From contig NC_061118.1 in NCBI RefSeq assembly GCF_002878395.1, forward strand, positions 753,258 through 817,257: 64,000 nucleotides of DNA, given 5' to 3'. The DNA comes from Capsicum annuum (taxonomy: Eukaryota; Streptophyta; Magnoliopsida; Solanales; Solanaceae). The position numbers and the translations under genes were made by a program. Below the pieces are notes generated by a model. The model was given only the letters and a program-made list of their open reading frames with translations, made no database searches and had not been told where the DNA came from. The stretch's first letter is position 1. Every line of letters starts with the position of its first letter. Positions 1-11,500 of the stretch are shown here, piece after piece.

Positions 1-235
1 AGTATAAGGTATAATAGTCTCCCTAACACGTCTTGTAACAGTTAGGGGTCGTTTGGCGTGAGGTATAAGGTATAATAGTTTCAGAATCCATGCCCATTCC
101 AGACCCCTAATGCGTCTTATAACAGTTAGCTCCCTAACACGTCTTGTTGTAACAGTTAGGGGTCGTTCGGCGTGAGGTATAAGGTATAAGGTATAAGGTA
201 TAAGGTATGGTAGTCCTGAGATAAAATACTGTACA
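1..235. repeat. TATAAGG microsatellite and MITE-like end repeats
   Basis: A GGTATAA-type heptamer is repeated in short runs (best at 173-208). A block reading AGTTAGGGGTCGTTTGGCGT occurs at about 42-61 and again, with one change, at about 145-164, each followed by the TATAAGG run. Terminal sequences of this style (GGGGTCGTTTGG) are common on plant DNA-transposon MITEs, but no matched inverted terminus or target duplication is seen inside the window. The element may be cut by the window edge. Confidence 0.5.
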
Positions 236-392
236 TAAATTATTCTATATACATGATGATGAGATAGCTAATCTCGAACTTAATTATCCCGATATACCTT
301 GTTCCAAAGCCAAACAATCCCTTATTAGTTTGTTACAATACTTATTAGTTATCAATATCACTTACTGTTAGTTTTCTCCCCCTATTTGCAAA
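236..392 (+). other. Upstream region and probable 5' UTR of the DUF1350 gene
   Basis: AT-rich single-copy-looking DNA directly before the start codon at 393. The pyrimidine-rich stretch at 369-384 suits a plant leader. No clear TATA box or other promoter element could be assigned. Confidence 0.35.
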
Positions 393-3300
393 ATGAACTG
401 CTTTACTGCTTCGAAGGCGAATTGGCGATGCTATTCGCCGGCGATTTCTCTCTACTCCTCCGATTCCACTGTATTATTACACAATCGGAGCATCCGTTTC
501 ATCGCCGGAAATCGAAACTCCGGTAGAATCAGATGTAATCTCAAAGATACCGGTGGCAACAATAACAATCAGCCGGAAACAAGTACCGGAATCCAGCTTT
601 ATAGAGATATCGAAAGGTATATCGCCTTAATTACACGATTAATTACTAGTCAATATTTGTTTTTTCGAGTTTCATAACTGAATTATCAAGTGTGTTAATC
701 CAGCTTTATTATCGCCTTAATTATAATTACTAGTCAATATTAGTTTTTACAAGTTTCATAACTGAATTATCGTGTGTTAATCCAGATTTATTGTCGCCTT
801 AATTATAATTACTAGTCAATATTAGTTTTTACAAGTTTCATAACTGAATTATCGTGTGTTAATCCAGATTTATTATCGCCTTAATTACGCGATTAATTAC
901 TAGTCAATATTTGTTTTTCGACTTTCATAACTGAATCATCAAGTGAATTATCAAGTGTGTTAATCCAGCTTTATTATCGCCTTAATTACGCGATTAATTA
1001 CAAGTCAATATTTGTTTTTTCGAGTTTCATAGCTGAATTATGGAGTGCGTGAGTTTGACAGCTTTATAGAGATATCGAAAGGTATATCGCCTTAATTACG
1101 CGATTAATTACTATTCAATATTTGTTTTTTTGAGTTTCATAACTGAATTATCAAGTGTGCGAGTTTCCTACCTTAAACAAGCCCTGGAATCCAACTTCAT
1201 AGAGATATTGAAAGGTATCTCGCCTTAATTATGTGATTAATTACTAGTCAATATTTGTTTTTTCGAGTTTCATAACTGAATTATCAATCAAGTGTGTGAG
1301 TTTCCTACATGAAACAAGTACCAGAATCCAGCTTTATAGAGACATCGAAAGGTATAACGCCTTAATTACTCGATTAGTTACAATTCAATATTTTTTTTTT
1401 TGAGTTTTACTCCAGAATTATCAAGTGGGTGAGTTTCCTACATGAAACAAGTACTAGAATCCAGCTTTATAGAGATATCGAAAGGTATATCGCCTTAATT
1501 ACGCGAGTAATTACTAGTCAATATTTTTTATTTCGAGTTTCATAACTGAATTATCAAGTGAATTATCAATTGTGTGAGTTTCCTACCTGAACAAGTACCG
1601 GAATCCAGCGTTATAGAGGTATCGAAAGGTATATCGCCTTAATTATGCAATTAATTGCAAGTCAATATTTGTTTTTTCGAGTTTCATAACTGAATTATCA
1701 AGTGTGTGAGTTTCCTACCTGAAACAAGTACCGGAATCCAGCTTTATAGAGATACTGGGAGGTTCTCGCCGTAATTACGTGATTAATTACGAGTCAATAT
1801 TGAGATTTTTGAGTTTTATTCCTGAATTATCAAGTGCGTGAGTTTACTATCTGAATATTCCAGTTTTTCGAGTCTAATACCTAAAGTATTCCGGTTTTTT
1901 CGAGTTTCATACCTGAACTATCACATGTGTGAGTTTACTATTGAACTATCATCAAATATTTATCAAAATACACCTCAAATATCAATTATTCCCGCTTTTT
2001 AAATCTGAACGATGGTAACAACTAAGAGTTGAAGTTTGTTTTGATAAATTTATAGAGATATTGCGAGGTCAGTCGCTGTAATTACTTGATTAAGTTGTAG
2101 TCGATATTTGTTGTAATTTCCTCTTAGATAACAATCCGATTTTGTGAGAAGTTAAGTGGTTTGACTCAGTGTTCTGCTTCAAAAACACACCTAAATATTC
2201 TAGTTTTCCAAGTTTCATGCGTGAACTATTCCCAAATATTTATCAAAACACATCTCAACTATCATTATTCCCTTTAGGCAGATGTCTAATTACCCTCTTT
2301 AGCTGGTCCAAATTGACCACAGTAAATAATTTAGAACTCTTCTTGGATTTTGTTAGCTCTATAGTTTAGAAAGAAGTTACAAATCCTTATTTTGGGAGCT
2401 TAACTGACCGATCCTTGTAATGTTTGCATCTTCTTGATGCCTCTAAATGAATTTACTTCATAAAAGAAATGCACTTGGATATGTATATAATTGTAATCTT
2501 GGTGATGGAATGTGGGAGACTGTTGAACTTAGCATTTTTAGTTTACCAGAAGATGCAAATTCGCCGATTTGAATTATCGTTTTTTTCTAATCTAATCTAT
2601 CTATATTGGAGTTCTAATCAGATTATTAGAAATTTTCGGTTTAGCGTTATCAGTTAATCATTATTAAACCTAAAAATTAACTAATGCTCATGTGCATTCA
2701 CAGATTACTTACAGAGACAGTGAAGCAATCTCAAGATTGGGGAAGTTCACAGGACTGGGATGAAATCGAGGTTACTAAAGGATTTCCCTAAAAATGTGCT
2801 TTAATTTCAGAAGAATTGAATCAAGAAAATTCCTTTCCTTTTTGCATAAAGTTACAAGTGCATATTGATATGCCACTTGCTTTCTTATCCTTTCCCTAAT
2901 TTTTCCAATCTGCGTTTCTTGAACTATTTTTTGGATTCTAACTTTTCAACAATGTTCTACGTTCCTTCCTTTCAAATGAGCTAAAAAATAAATAAATAAC
3001 GTTCTAGCTGACAGGGCAGAAAATGACTGTTAGGTTTGAAGGAATTGGTTGTATGATGTGACATGCATCGGAAACATAATGTTGGATTAATATATTTGTG
3101 CCATTTTAATGGGTGTTGGGAATTGACGTGGATACAATACAATCTCGATTATGACCTAACAGTTAATGGTACAGTAGGTTGCCTAAGAAGGAGAAAGGGT
3201 AGGCCACTTATCCACATTCTATATACTTGTGGGAATGCTTTGATGAATTATTAGTTAAATACATATCCACATTCTATATACTTGTAGGAATGCTTTGATG

Positions 3301-6300
3301 AATTATCAGTGAAATATACTAACTTTGCTGTTTCAGGGAGCATGGGTATTGAAACCAAAAACCTCAAAGCCGAAGTTAGTCGTACATTTTGTTGGAGGTG
3401 TTTTTGTTGGGGCTGCTCCACAGCTTTCTTACCGCTTGTTCTTGGAGCGCCTCAGACAAAAGTGAGTGGTTTCACCTTGATGCTAAAGTCCCTCTTATTC
3501 TGTCTATGTTAATCCTGTGCTTATTATTTGAAAGCAGCATCATTTCTTTATTATATTTGTGGCGTATATGCACCTTGGAACTATTCTAATTTATAGTTAG
3601 TTTTCTCTCTTTTTGGCATTACTTATAAACAGGATAGGAGAAGTAAAACACTTAAACCAATCACTGCACCAATGGGGTGACACTACAATATATTTCTTCC
3701 CATTCTCTTTTTCACTGTATTTAAGGATTGAAGGTTGACCTCTTAGATTCTAAGTAGCAAGAGCAGTGGTCCACTTCTTAGATAATATCTTCTAGAATCT
3801 AGACCTCTTCAGTAATAAGTATTTGCTTTTTTGTAGAAATGTACATTAAACAAACTTTATATCTGCTAGTTAAGGTGCTTACCAACTGAAGGCATGTTTT
3901 ACTTCAGTAGTTTGGTTAAGGGATTTCTACTGTTTAATCAGAATTACGAAGCAAAGCTCTTTGGTGCTACTAGTTTTATTAGACTACCTGATGTCCGTTC
4001 CAGCAGTATCATTTTATAGCCATGCTGGCCCCTATTGTAAGCTAAGTGGTCATGTCATATTTTAGTAGTTTGGTAAAGGTATTTCCAACCGTTTAATCAG
4101 ATTTATGAAATAAAGCTTTTTGTGCTATTAGTTGTATTAGACTACCCGATGTCTGTTTCAGTAGTATCATTTTGTAAAACTAGCACGCTAATTTCTGATG
4201 ATGATTGCGCTATAATTCCTGTCTTCTTTGTCTCGTCTGTTAAGTGAGGTAAATATAGACATAATGCTTTGTCTTATATACGCTGTGAGAAAGGGATATA
4301 TTGGTGTTTGCTACAACTTACTTTTATTACATTGTGAGACAGGGATGTCTTGGTGATTGCTACACCTTATGCTAGTGGATTTGATCATTTCTACATTGCA
4401 GATGAAGTGCAGTTTAAGTTTGATAGGTGCCTTAGGTTTCTCCAAGAAAGAGTGAGTTTCAGCTTTTGCCTAAGATGTGACGGTTTATCAAGCTTTGTTT
4501 CTTATGAATGTCCATTAGTGACATAGGTAGAGGACCTTCCTATATTTGGCATTGGGCACTCTTTAGGATCTGTAATTCACCTTTTGATTGGTAAGATTGT
4601 ATTCTCAGTAATAGTTTTTACATAGAGGCAAATTTGGTCAACTTGGTGCACAACATTTGACGCATTGATGCTTGATGATCAGGAGCAAGGTATGCTGTAA
4701 AAAGAAGTGGGAATGTATTGATGGCTTTCAACAATAAGGTACTTGATGAATTTATTTTCAGCTTCATCCCAAACTCATACAACTTTAAGATCAGTTTTAG
4801 GTATTCAAAGCCAAATGCAAATGCAATTGACCCATACAGGCTGTATTTCCCATGTTTTGCTTTCATTTTTTTTTTTCGTTTCTTTCTAGGTGGGTGGGAT
4901 AGGCTAGGGATTATAAGCAGCTATATCATATTTAGGTTCAGTTTCATAAGCTCAGGGTGGTCAAATTGCTGCATGTTCATGAGTGATATGAGATCATTGT
5001 GCCCCTTTGCAGATTGCAGGAATAATCTGTACCAGTCCAAATTAATTTTCCCCCGTGACACCCTTTATATTAATTATAGCTTTAAGACTAAACCTAGGTA
5101 TAACATCCTGATATGTGTAACTTAGCCTCATCTGCATTGCACGCTTCTAGTTTCATCCAGCCTGAGCGAGATGAAGCTTCTTCAAAGTTTGTTGTGCTTT
5201 AGTTACATTGAGTGGCAGAGTTGGAAGCTTATGTTTAGTTTTCTATTACTCACCTTATCATAGAAAGGGTAAAAAGTTTGCTCTCTCTCATGTTTGAATG
5301 GTTGCGACCCTTGTACTTAGTTTTGAGCTTCTAAATTCCAAAACTTATTCAATAACAACTACGCCTTAGTCTCAAACAAGTTGACGTCGGCTAAATGAAT
5401 CCTCACTGGCGATGTTGCCCATTTAAATTTCAAAACTCATAGGAGAAGAAAATAGAGACCTTTGATGAACCAACCGAGGTATGAAGAATTTTTGAATTGG
5501 TTGAACCAAACTTTTTCCTTCATATTTAATGAGCTATCATGGGATATCTATGTATGACAAATACAGGAAGCTTAGGAGTGGTGGATCCGTAGAGGTTAAG
5601 TTAGGCAAAAAGATTTATGAGGAACTATCCCAGAAATATATACTGTGAGCATAAGGTTTTCAAGAGAGTTTTTTGACTCATATGGGCCAATGGTTGTCTG
5701 CACGAATTTATGTTCTTTTGTCTATGGTGTGGATATCTAACTTAACCTTGTAACTACCAATGGACTACTACGGAAGATTCTAGCTGCTAACTGTATGCTT
5801 ATGTTCTTTCCTATTACTTTTGTTTTCCCAGGATGCCAGCCTTGCAGTCCCATTGTTCTCGTCTGTTCTTGTTCCAATGATGCAAAATTTCGGACCAGTT
5901 TTATCGCAGATTGCATCGTCACCATCCATTCGTCTTGGGGTAAGTAGCTTATTTCAACAACTACAGCTTCTTTTGAATGTTCTTGTTGGATCACTTTCAC
6001 ATGTGAGATTTTTTAAAATTTTTTTTTTTTACTTTCTGGACAGATGGGTTGGATCAGAACCATTTTTGACCTATTTTGAGTCATAGACAGATAGATGCCA
6101 AGAGTAGTAAAATTGCCTCTACGTTATGTTATAATCCTGAGAGCTGAATGTTGATATTACTATGAAAACAGTGGTTTCTCTACAGTTAGGAAATCAGCTG
6201 CCTTTAATTTAAACGCCGTGTCAAATAGCTTGGATTTCTGTGCATAAGATTGTGCGTCTCTTTGTTGAGACAATTGTTTGTGCTTTAGCTTTTCTTTTGA

Positions 6301-8093
6301 AATTAATGCATCATGTTTCTCATGATCTAGGATTGTTTCGAAAGTTTAAGACCTAAACTGTAAGGGCTCATCTATATTTCCTTTTTTCTTGCCTAATTAA
6401 TGTGTTAAAGAGTTCAAAGTAAAGAGTAAGCAAATTCTTAAGAAACAGAAGCTATGGTTCATGAAGATCTTAGATTCTGTACGGGAACTAGGAAACAGAA
6501 ACAAAGTTTAATGAATGGATGGAAGCTTTAACTTGTTTGGTTGGTATTAAGAAAAGGGAGAGAATAGGAGAACTTTACTTTTTCTTGGGCGCACTTGTGC
6601 GGAGAGGAAATTTCTAAAACTTTTTCCCTTTTACTTTATATTTCTCTCAACTCCTCTTCACTTCTAAAATTTGTAGACATTTATCCTATGAATTGAAAAT
6701 GCTGCGGAAGAGGTTAAAGAAATTGTTCAGCTTCCGCATCCTCCTCTTTGAGCTCTTAATGCTTGTCATATTGATTTTTTATCCGAAGTAGTTTGTTTTG
6801 CTGAACTTTTTTCGTCGGTGCTGTAGTGGTAGGCATAGGTATTGTTGGTTATGTAAGCGCAAATTATGTCACTCATGTTAGTCACTTTTTCATGAACTCA
6901 CACATGAAACGGAATAAGAGGATATCTTCTTTTACTCCACTCCTGTGTTCTATATATCTGCAGGCAGAAATGACTATGAAGCAAATAGAAAACCTTAGCC
7001 CCGCAATTGTGAAGCAAGTTTTTCCACTTGTTGAGCAACTGACTCCTTTGTACATGGACTTGATTAATGGAAAAGAAAATTTTACTCCAAGACCAGAAGA
7101 AACTCAAAGACTGGTATGGATAATTTTGAGATCTTAGTGCTCATTGTCTTGATATATATGGTGAACGAACATCTTCAGTATTTTGAAAACGTAAAAAAAT
7201 AAAAGGTTTACATATTCGAAAACTAGATGAATAGATTGTTCTAAAGCATAGAGAAAAATTGTGTACTCCGAAAGTAGGAATAATGCCATAAAAATGGCTT
7301 ACAAATATATATTTTCATTGTCAAAATTGTTGGTTTATGTAATATATATTTCAGATAAGGTCCTACTACGGGATCTCAAGGAATCTCTTAATAAAGTTCA
7401 AAGATGATACAATCGACGAAACTTCAACACTAGCTCAGGTGCTCAGCTCAGGTTCTGCCATCAGTTCAATGCTGGATATGTCTATCCGCACTCTTCCTGG
7501 AGACCATGCACTTCCTTTACAACAGGTTCACCCTAAACTACGAAACTATGTGAATTGAAAGTCCTTCTCATCTAGTTTCTGATTTTAACAATACTCTTAT
7601 GTCTCAATTTACGTGATGCACTTTCCTTTTAGTTTGTCCCAAAAAAGAATGATATTTTTCTATTTACCCTTATTGAGACTATTTATAGCTACAAAAAATA
7701 TTGTTTTCCTTAAACTCTGTGGCCAATCAAGTGCATCATTTGGGAAGGGACACGACACTACAGGCGGACATGCTTGGCTGACCAACTTGTTCTGCATTAG
7801 TGCATTTTTCAGACTTTCAAACGATGTAATCTGTATCTTACCTTTGTTTCAACTTTCAGGCTCTACCAAATGTTCCTCCAGGAATGACAGATGCTGTTAA
7901 TAGGAGCAGCGAACTATTGGCGAATTTGACAGCAGGGACACCATGGGAAAGTGTTACGAAGGAAGTCGGCAATACACTTGGTAATGTAGACTCTATAATT
8001 CTCAACTCTGGGAATTCAAAGGACTTGGATATGCTCGTGGAGACGATAACATCGTGGATGTACTCTAACTCAGGCCCCAGACTTTTACAGTGA
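393..8093 (+). CDS. DUF1350 family protein, probable plastid alpha/beta-hydrolase-like protein (10 exons, 435 aa)
   Basis: Exons read from GT-AG sites with continuous frame: 393-616, 2704-2770, 3337-3461, 4343-4451, 4527-4590, 4683-4738, 5832-5939, 6964-7113, 7355-7525, 7860-8093 (1308 nt with stop). The protein has a Ser- and basic-rich N-terminus (about 1-60) resembling a chloroplast transit peptide, then the conserved DUF1350 core starting GAWVLKPK (residue 98). GIGHSLGS puts a nucleophile-type Ser at 187 in a G-x-S-x-G elbow. Acidic residues in FKDDTIDET (316-324) and His352 in PGDHALP could complete a triad; that assignment is inference from the hydrolase fold. The C-terminus ends SGPRLLQ. 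DUF1350 proteins occur in plants and cyanobacteria and, as far as I know, have no established reaction. The ORF is intact, so the gene is probably functional. The first intron (617-2703) is unusual and is listed separately. Larger introns at 3462-4342, 4739-5831, 5940-6963 and 7526-7859 hold no gene. Confidence 0.9.
617..2100 (+). repeat. Minisatellite built from the exon 1/intron 1 junction
   Basis: The end of exon 1 plus the start of intron 1 is repeated down the intron. Donor-like GT sites after a copy of the exon end (TTATAGAGATATCGAAAG or close variants) lie at about 1082, 1215, 1352, 1485, 1629 and 1762, against the true donor at 617. Spacing is about 133-144 bp. Between 640 and 1020 shorter units lack the exon-derived part but keep the motif ACTAGTCAATATT. 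A decayed copy is visible near 2049-2070. The array lies wholly in the first intron. Confidence 0.85.
3209..3315 (+). repeat. Two-copy tandem duplication before exon 3
   Basis: A 55-bp unit beginning TATCCACATTCTATATACTT occurs at 3209 and again at 3264 with few changes. It ends about 20 bp before the acceptor of exon 3. Confidence 0.7.
3906..4175 (+). repeat. Diverged direct duplication in intron 3
   Basis: The segment at about 3906-4017 (containing TATTAGACTACCTGATGTCC) is repeated at about 4063-4175 with roughly 15-20% differences by eye. The offset is about 157 bp. It looks like an old local duplication inside the DUF1350 gene. Confidence 0.65.
7595..7760. mobile_element. Degenerate MITE in intron 9 of the DUF1350 gene
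   Basis: The stretch reading CTCAATTTACGTGATGCACT and onward resembles the MITE family that fills intron 1 of the eS27 gene in this window (ends reading as CCCAATTTATGTGA and its complement). Only a partial, decayed copy is seen. Confidence 0.45.
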
Positions 8094-8570
8094 TTTGCGA
8101 AAATGTGAGTATATGAACTTCCCTAAATGGTCCTGTAAATTTGTAATCAGCATTTGTTAATATCATAGAAACTTCTTTGGTTAATGTATAAAGTGAATGA
8201 ATGATACTTGGATTTATGGTATAAAAGAAAAGGTCAATTATTTGTATAATTGATTGATATTTCATCATGTCTTTTGATTTAGCATAAACTTTTGAAAAAT
8301 TTATGTATATTTTTCATTGCTGATGTACAATTTGTTATACTTTGCAAGTGAAACAATATAGTGAATAGGAAATGGGTGAATTGCAATTAAACTTCATTTA
8401 GAGTCGTTAAATAAACGGAAAAAGTACGAATATACTCTTGAACTTTAATAAATGGTATAGATATATCCTCCGTCATACTTTAGGTATAAATATATCCTTG
8501 CCGTTGATGATAAGTACGACTTATATACCACTGAATTTTGGTAAATGGTACAGATATATCCCCAGTCATC
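8094..8570. other. 3' flank of the DUF1350 gene and left border of the satellite
   Basis: 8094-8400 is AT-rich and probably holds the 3' UTR. From about 8420 to 8565 there are two related AT-rich units (TAAATGGTATAGATATATCC at 8450 and a close copy near 8540), resembling a dispersed non-coding repeat common in Solanaceae. The satellite begins abruptly at about 8571 with GCACACCGATTTGG. Confidence 0.5.
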
Positions 8571-11500
8571 CTTAGCACACCGATTTGGCCCGAAAATGGC
8601 TCGTTTGCACCGTTTCGCCCGTTTGACCACCCAAACCTCTCAAAAAATCACAAATGCCCACACTAGGCTGCTCCCCAGCCTCTTTGGGGCAGCCCGGTCA
8701 ATTTTTGACATAAATCACGCTCGACCCCCGGGCCCATCTAAAAAATCGTAGGCTATAGCACACTGATTTGGCCCGAAAATGGCCCGTTTGCACCGTTTCG
8801 CCTGTTTGACCACCCAAACCTCTCAAAAAATAACAAATGCCCACACTAGGCTGCTCCCCAGCCTCTTTGGTGCAGCTCGGTTAATTTTTGACATAAATCA
8901 TGCTCGACCCCCGGGCCCACCTCAAAAATCGTAGGCTATAGCACACTAATTTGGCCCGATAATGGCCCGTTCGCGCCGTTTTGCTCGTTTGACTACCCAA
9001 ACCACCCAAAAAGCCACTAAGGCCCACACTAGACTACTCCCCAGCTTGTTTGGGGCAGCCCAGTCGATTTTTTGTATAAATCACGCCCGCGTCCTGGCCT
9101 CGGCCCCACCCCAAAAACCGTGGTCTATAGCATACCGATTTGGCCCAAAAATGGCCCGTTCACGCCGTTTCGCCTGTTTGACCATCCAAACCACCCAAAA
9201 CACCACAAAGGCCAACACCCTCAGCCAGTTTGGGGTAGCCCGATCGATTTCTGACAAAAAATCACGCTAGACTCCGGGGTCCACCCAAAAAATCATAGGC
9301 TATTGCACACCGATTTGGCCTGAAAATGGCTCGTTCGTGTCATTTTTCCCCTTTGACCACCCAAACAGTCCAAAAAAATACAAAGGCCCACACTAGGCCA
9401 CTCCGCAGCTGTTTGGGGCAATTCGGTCAATTTTTGGCCAAAATCACGCCTGGACCCCGAGCCCACCCAAAAAATCGTAGGCTATCGCACACCGATTGGG
9501 CCCAAAAATGGTCCTTTCGCCCCGTTTTGCCGTTTGACCATCCAAATTGCCCCAAAAACCACAAAGGCCCACACTAGGCTGCTCCCCAGGCTATTTGGGG
9601 CAACATGGTTGATTTTTGGCCAAAATCATGCCCAGTCCCTAGGCCCACCCCAAAAATCATGGGATATAGCACACCTATTTGACTCGAAAATGGGTCGTTT
9701 ATGCTGTTACGCCCGTTTGACCACACAAACCACCGAAAAGATCATAAAGGCCCCCACTTGGTCGCTCCCCAATCGGTTTGGGGCAGCTCGGTCGATTTTT
9801 GACCAAAATTACATCCAACCCCATGCACACCCCCAAAGCTGGGGGCTATAGCACACCGATTTGGCCTGAAAATAGCCCGTTCGCGCTGTTTCGCCCGTTT
9901 GACAACCCAAACCGCCTAAAAAATACAAAGGCCCGCACTAGGCCGCTCCCCAGCTTATTTGGGTCAGTCCGATTGATTTTTGGCAAAAATCACGTTTGGC
10001 TCCCGAGCTCACGTAAAAAATCGTGAGCTATAGCACAGTGATTTGGCCTAAAAATGGCCCGTTCACGCTGTTTCGTCTGTTTGACCACCCAAACCGCCCA
10101 AAAAAACAACAAAGGCCCACACTAGGCCACTCCCCAGCTTGTTTGGGGAAGCCCGGTCGATTTATGGCCTAAATCACGCCCAACCCAGGGCCCATCCCAA
10201 AAATCATGAGCTATAAAATACAGATTTATCTAAAAAATGGCCCGTTTTCGCCATTTCGCCTGTTTGACCACCCAAAAAGCCACAAAGGCCTACACTAGGC
10301 CGTTCTCCAATCTGTTAGGGGCATTCTAGTTAATTTTTGGCAAAACTCATGCCCGACCCTCGGGTCCACCCCAAAAATCTTGAGCTATAGCACACCGATT
10401 TAGCTCGAAATGGCCTATTGGTGCTGTTTTATCGGTTTGACTACCCAAATCGCCCAAAAAACACAAAAACCCACACTAGGACGCTACCCAGCCTATTTGG
10501 GGCAGCCAAGTCGATTTTTGGCCAACATCATGCCCTAGACGACCCCAAAAATTGTGGGCTATAGAACACCGATTTAGCTCGAAAATGGCCCATTCGCGCA
10601 GTTTTGCCCGTTTTACCACCCAAACCGCCTAAAAAACCATAAAGGCCAGCACTAGGCTGCTCCTCGGCTTGTTTGGGCAACCCGATCGATTTTTTGTTAA
10701 AATCATGCCCGACCCCAGGCCCACCCTAAAAACCGTGGGCTATAGCACACCGATTTGGCCAGAAAATGGCCCGTTCCCGCCGTATTCCCTGTTTGACAAC
10801 CCAAACTGCCCAAAAACACAATAGGCCGCTCCTCAGCCTGTTTGGGGAAGCTCAGTCAATTTTTGGCCAAAATTATGCTCGAACCTCGAGTCCACCCTAA
10901 AAACTGTAGGCTATAGCATACCGATTTGGCCCGAATACGACCCGTTCGTGCCGTTTTGCTCGTTAAACCACCCTAACTTCCCCAAAACAACAAAGGCCTA
11001 CACTAGGACGCTCTCCAGCCTGTTTGGGGCAGCCCGGTCGATATTTGGAGAAAATCATGCTCAGGCCGTGGGCCCTCCCAAAAAAACCGTGGGCTATAGC
11101 ACACTAATTTGGCCCAAAAATGGCCCGTTCCCGCCTTTTTGCACATTTGAGCACCAAAACCTCCCAAAAAATCACGATGGCCCACACTAGGCCGCTCCCT
11201 AGACTTTTTGGGGCATCCCGATTGATTTTTGGCCAAAATCAAGCCCGGACCTTGGGCCTACCTCAAAAACCATGGACTATAGGATAATGATTTTGCTCGA
11301 AAATGGTACGTTCGTGCCGTTTCACCAGTTTGACCACCCAAACCACCTAAAAAAACACAAAGGCCTATACTAGGCCGCTCCCCAACTAGGTTGGGGCAGC
11401 TCGGTCGATTTTTGTCCAAAATCACTCCTGGCCCCCGGGCCCAACCTAAAAATTGAGGGCTATAGCACACCGATTTGGCCCCAAAATTGCCCATTCTCGT

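Noticed and set aside
5737..6086. ORFs around DUF1350 exon 7 as separate genes
   Set aside because: They are the exon plus intron read-through on the plus strand, and its shadow on the minus strand.
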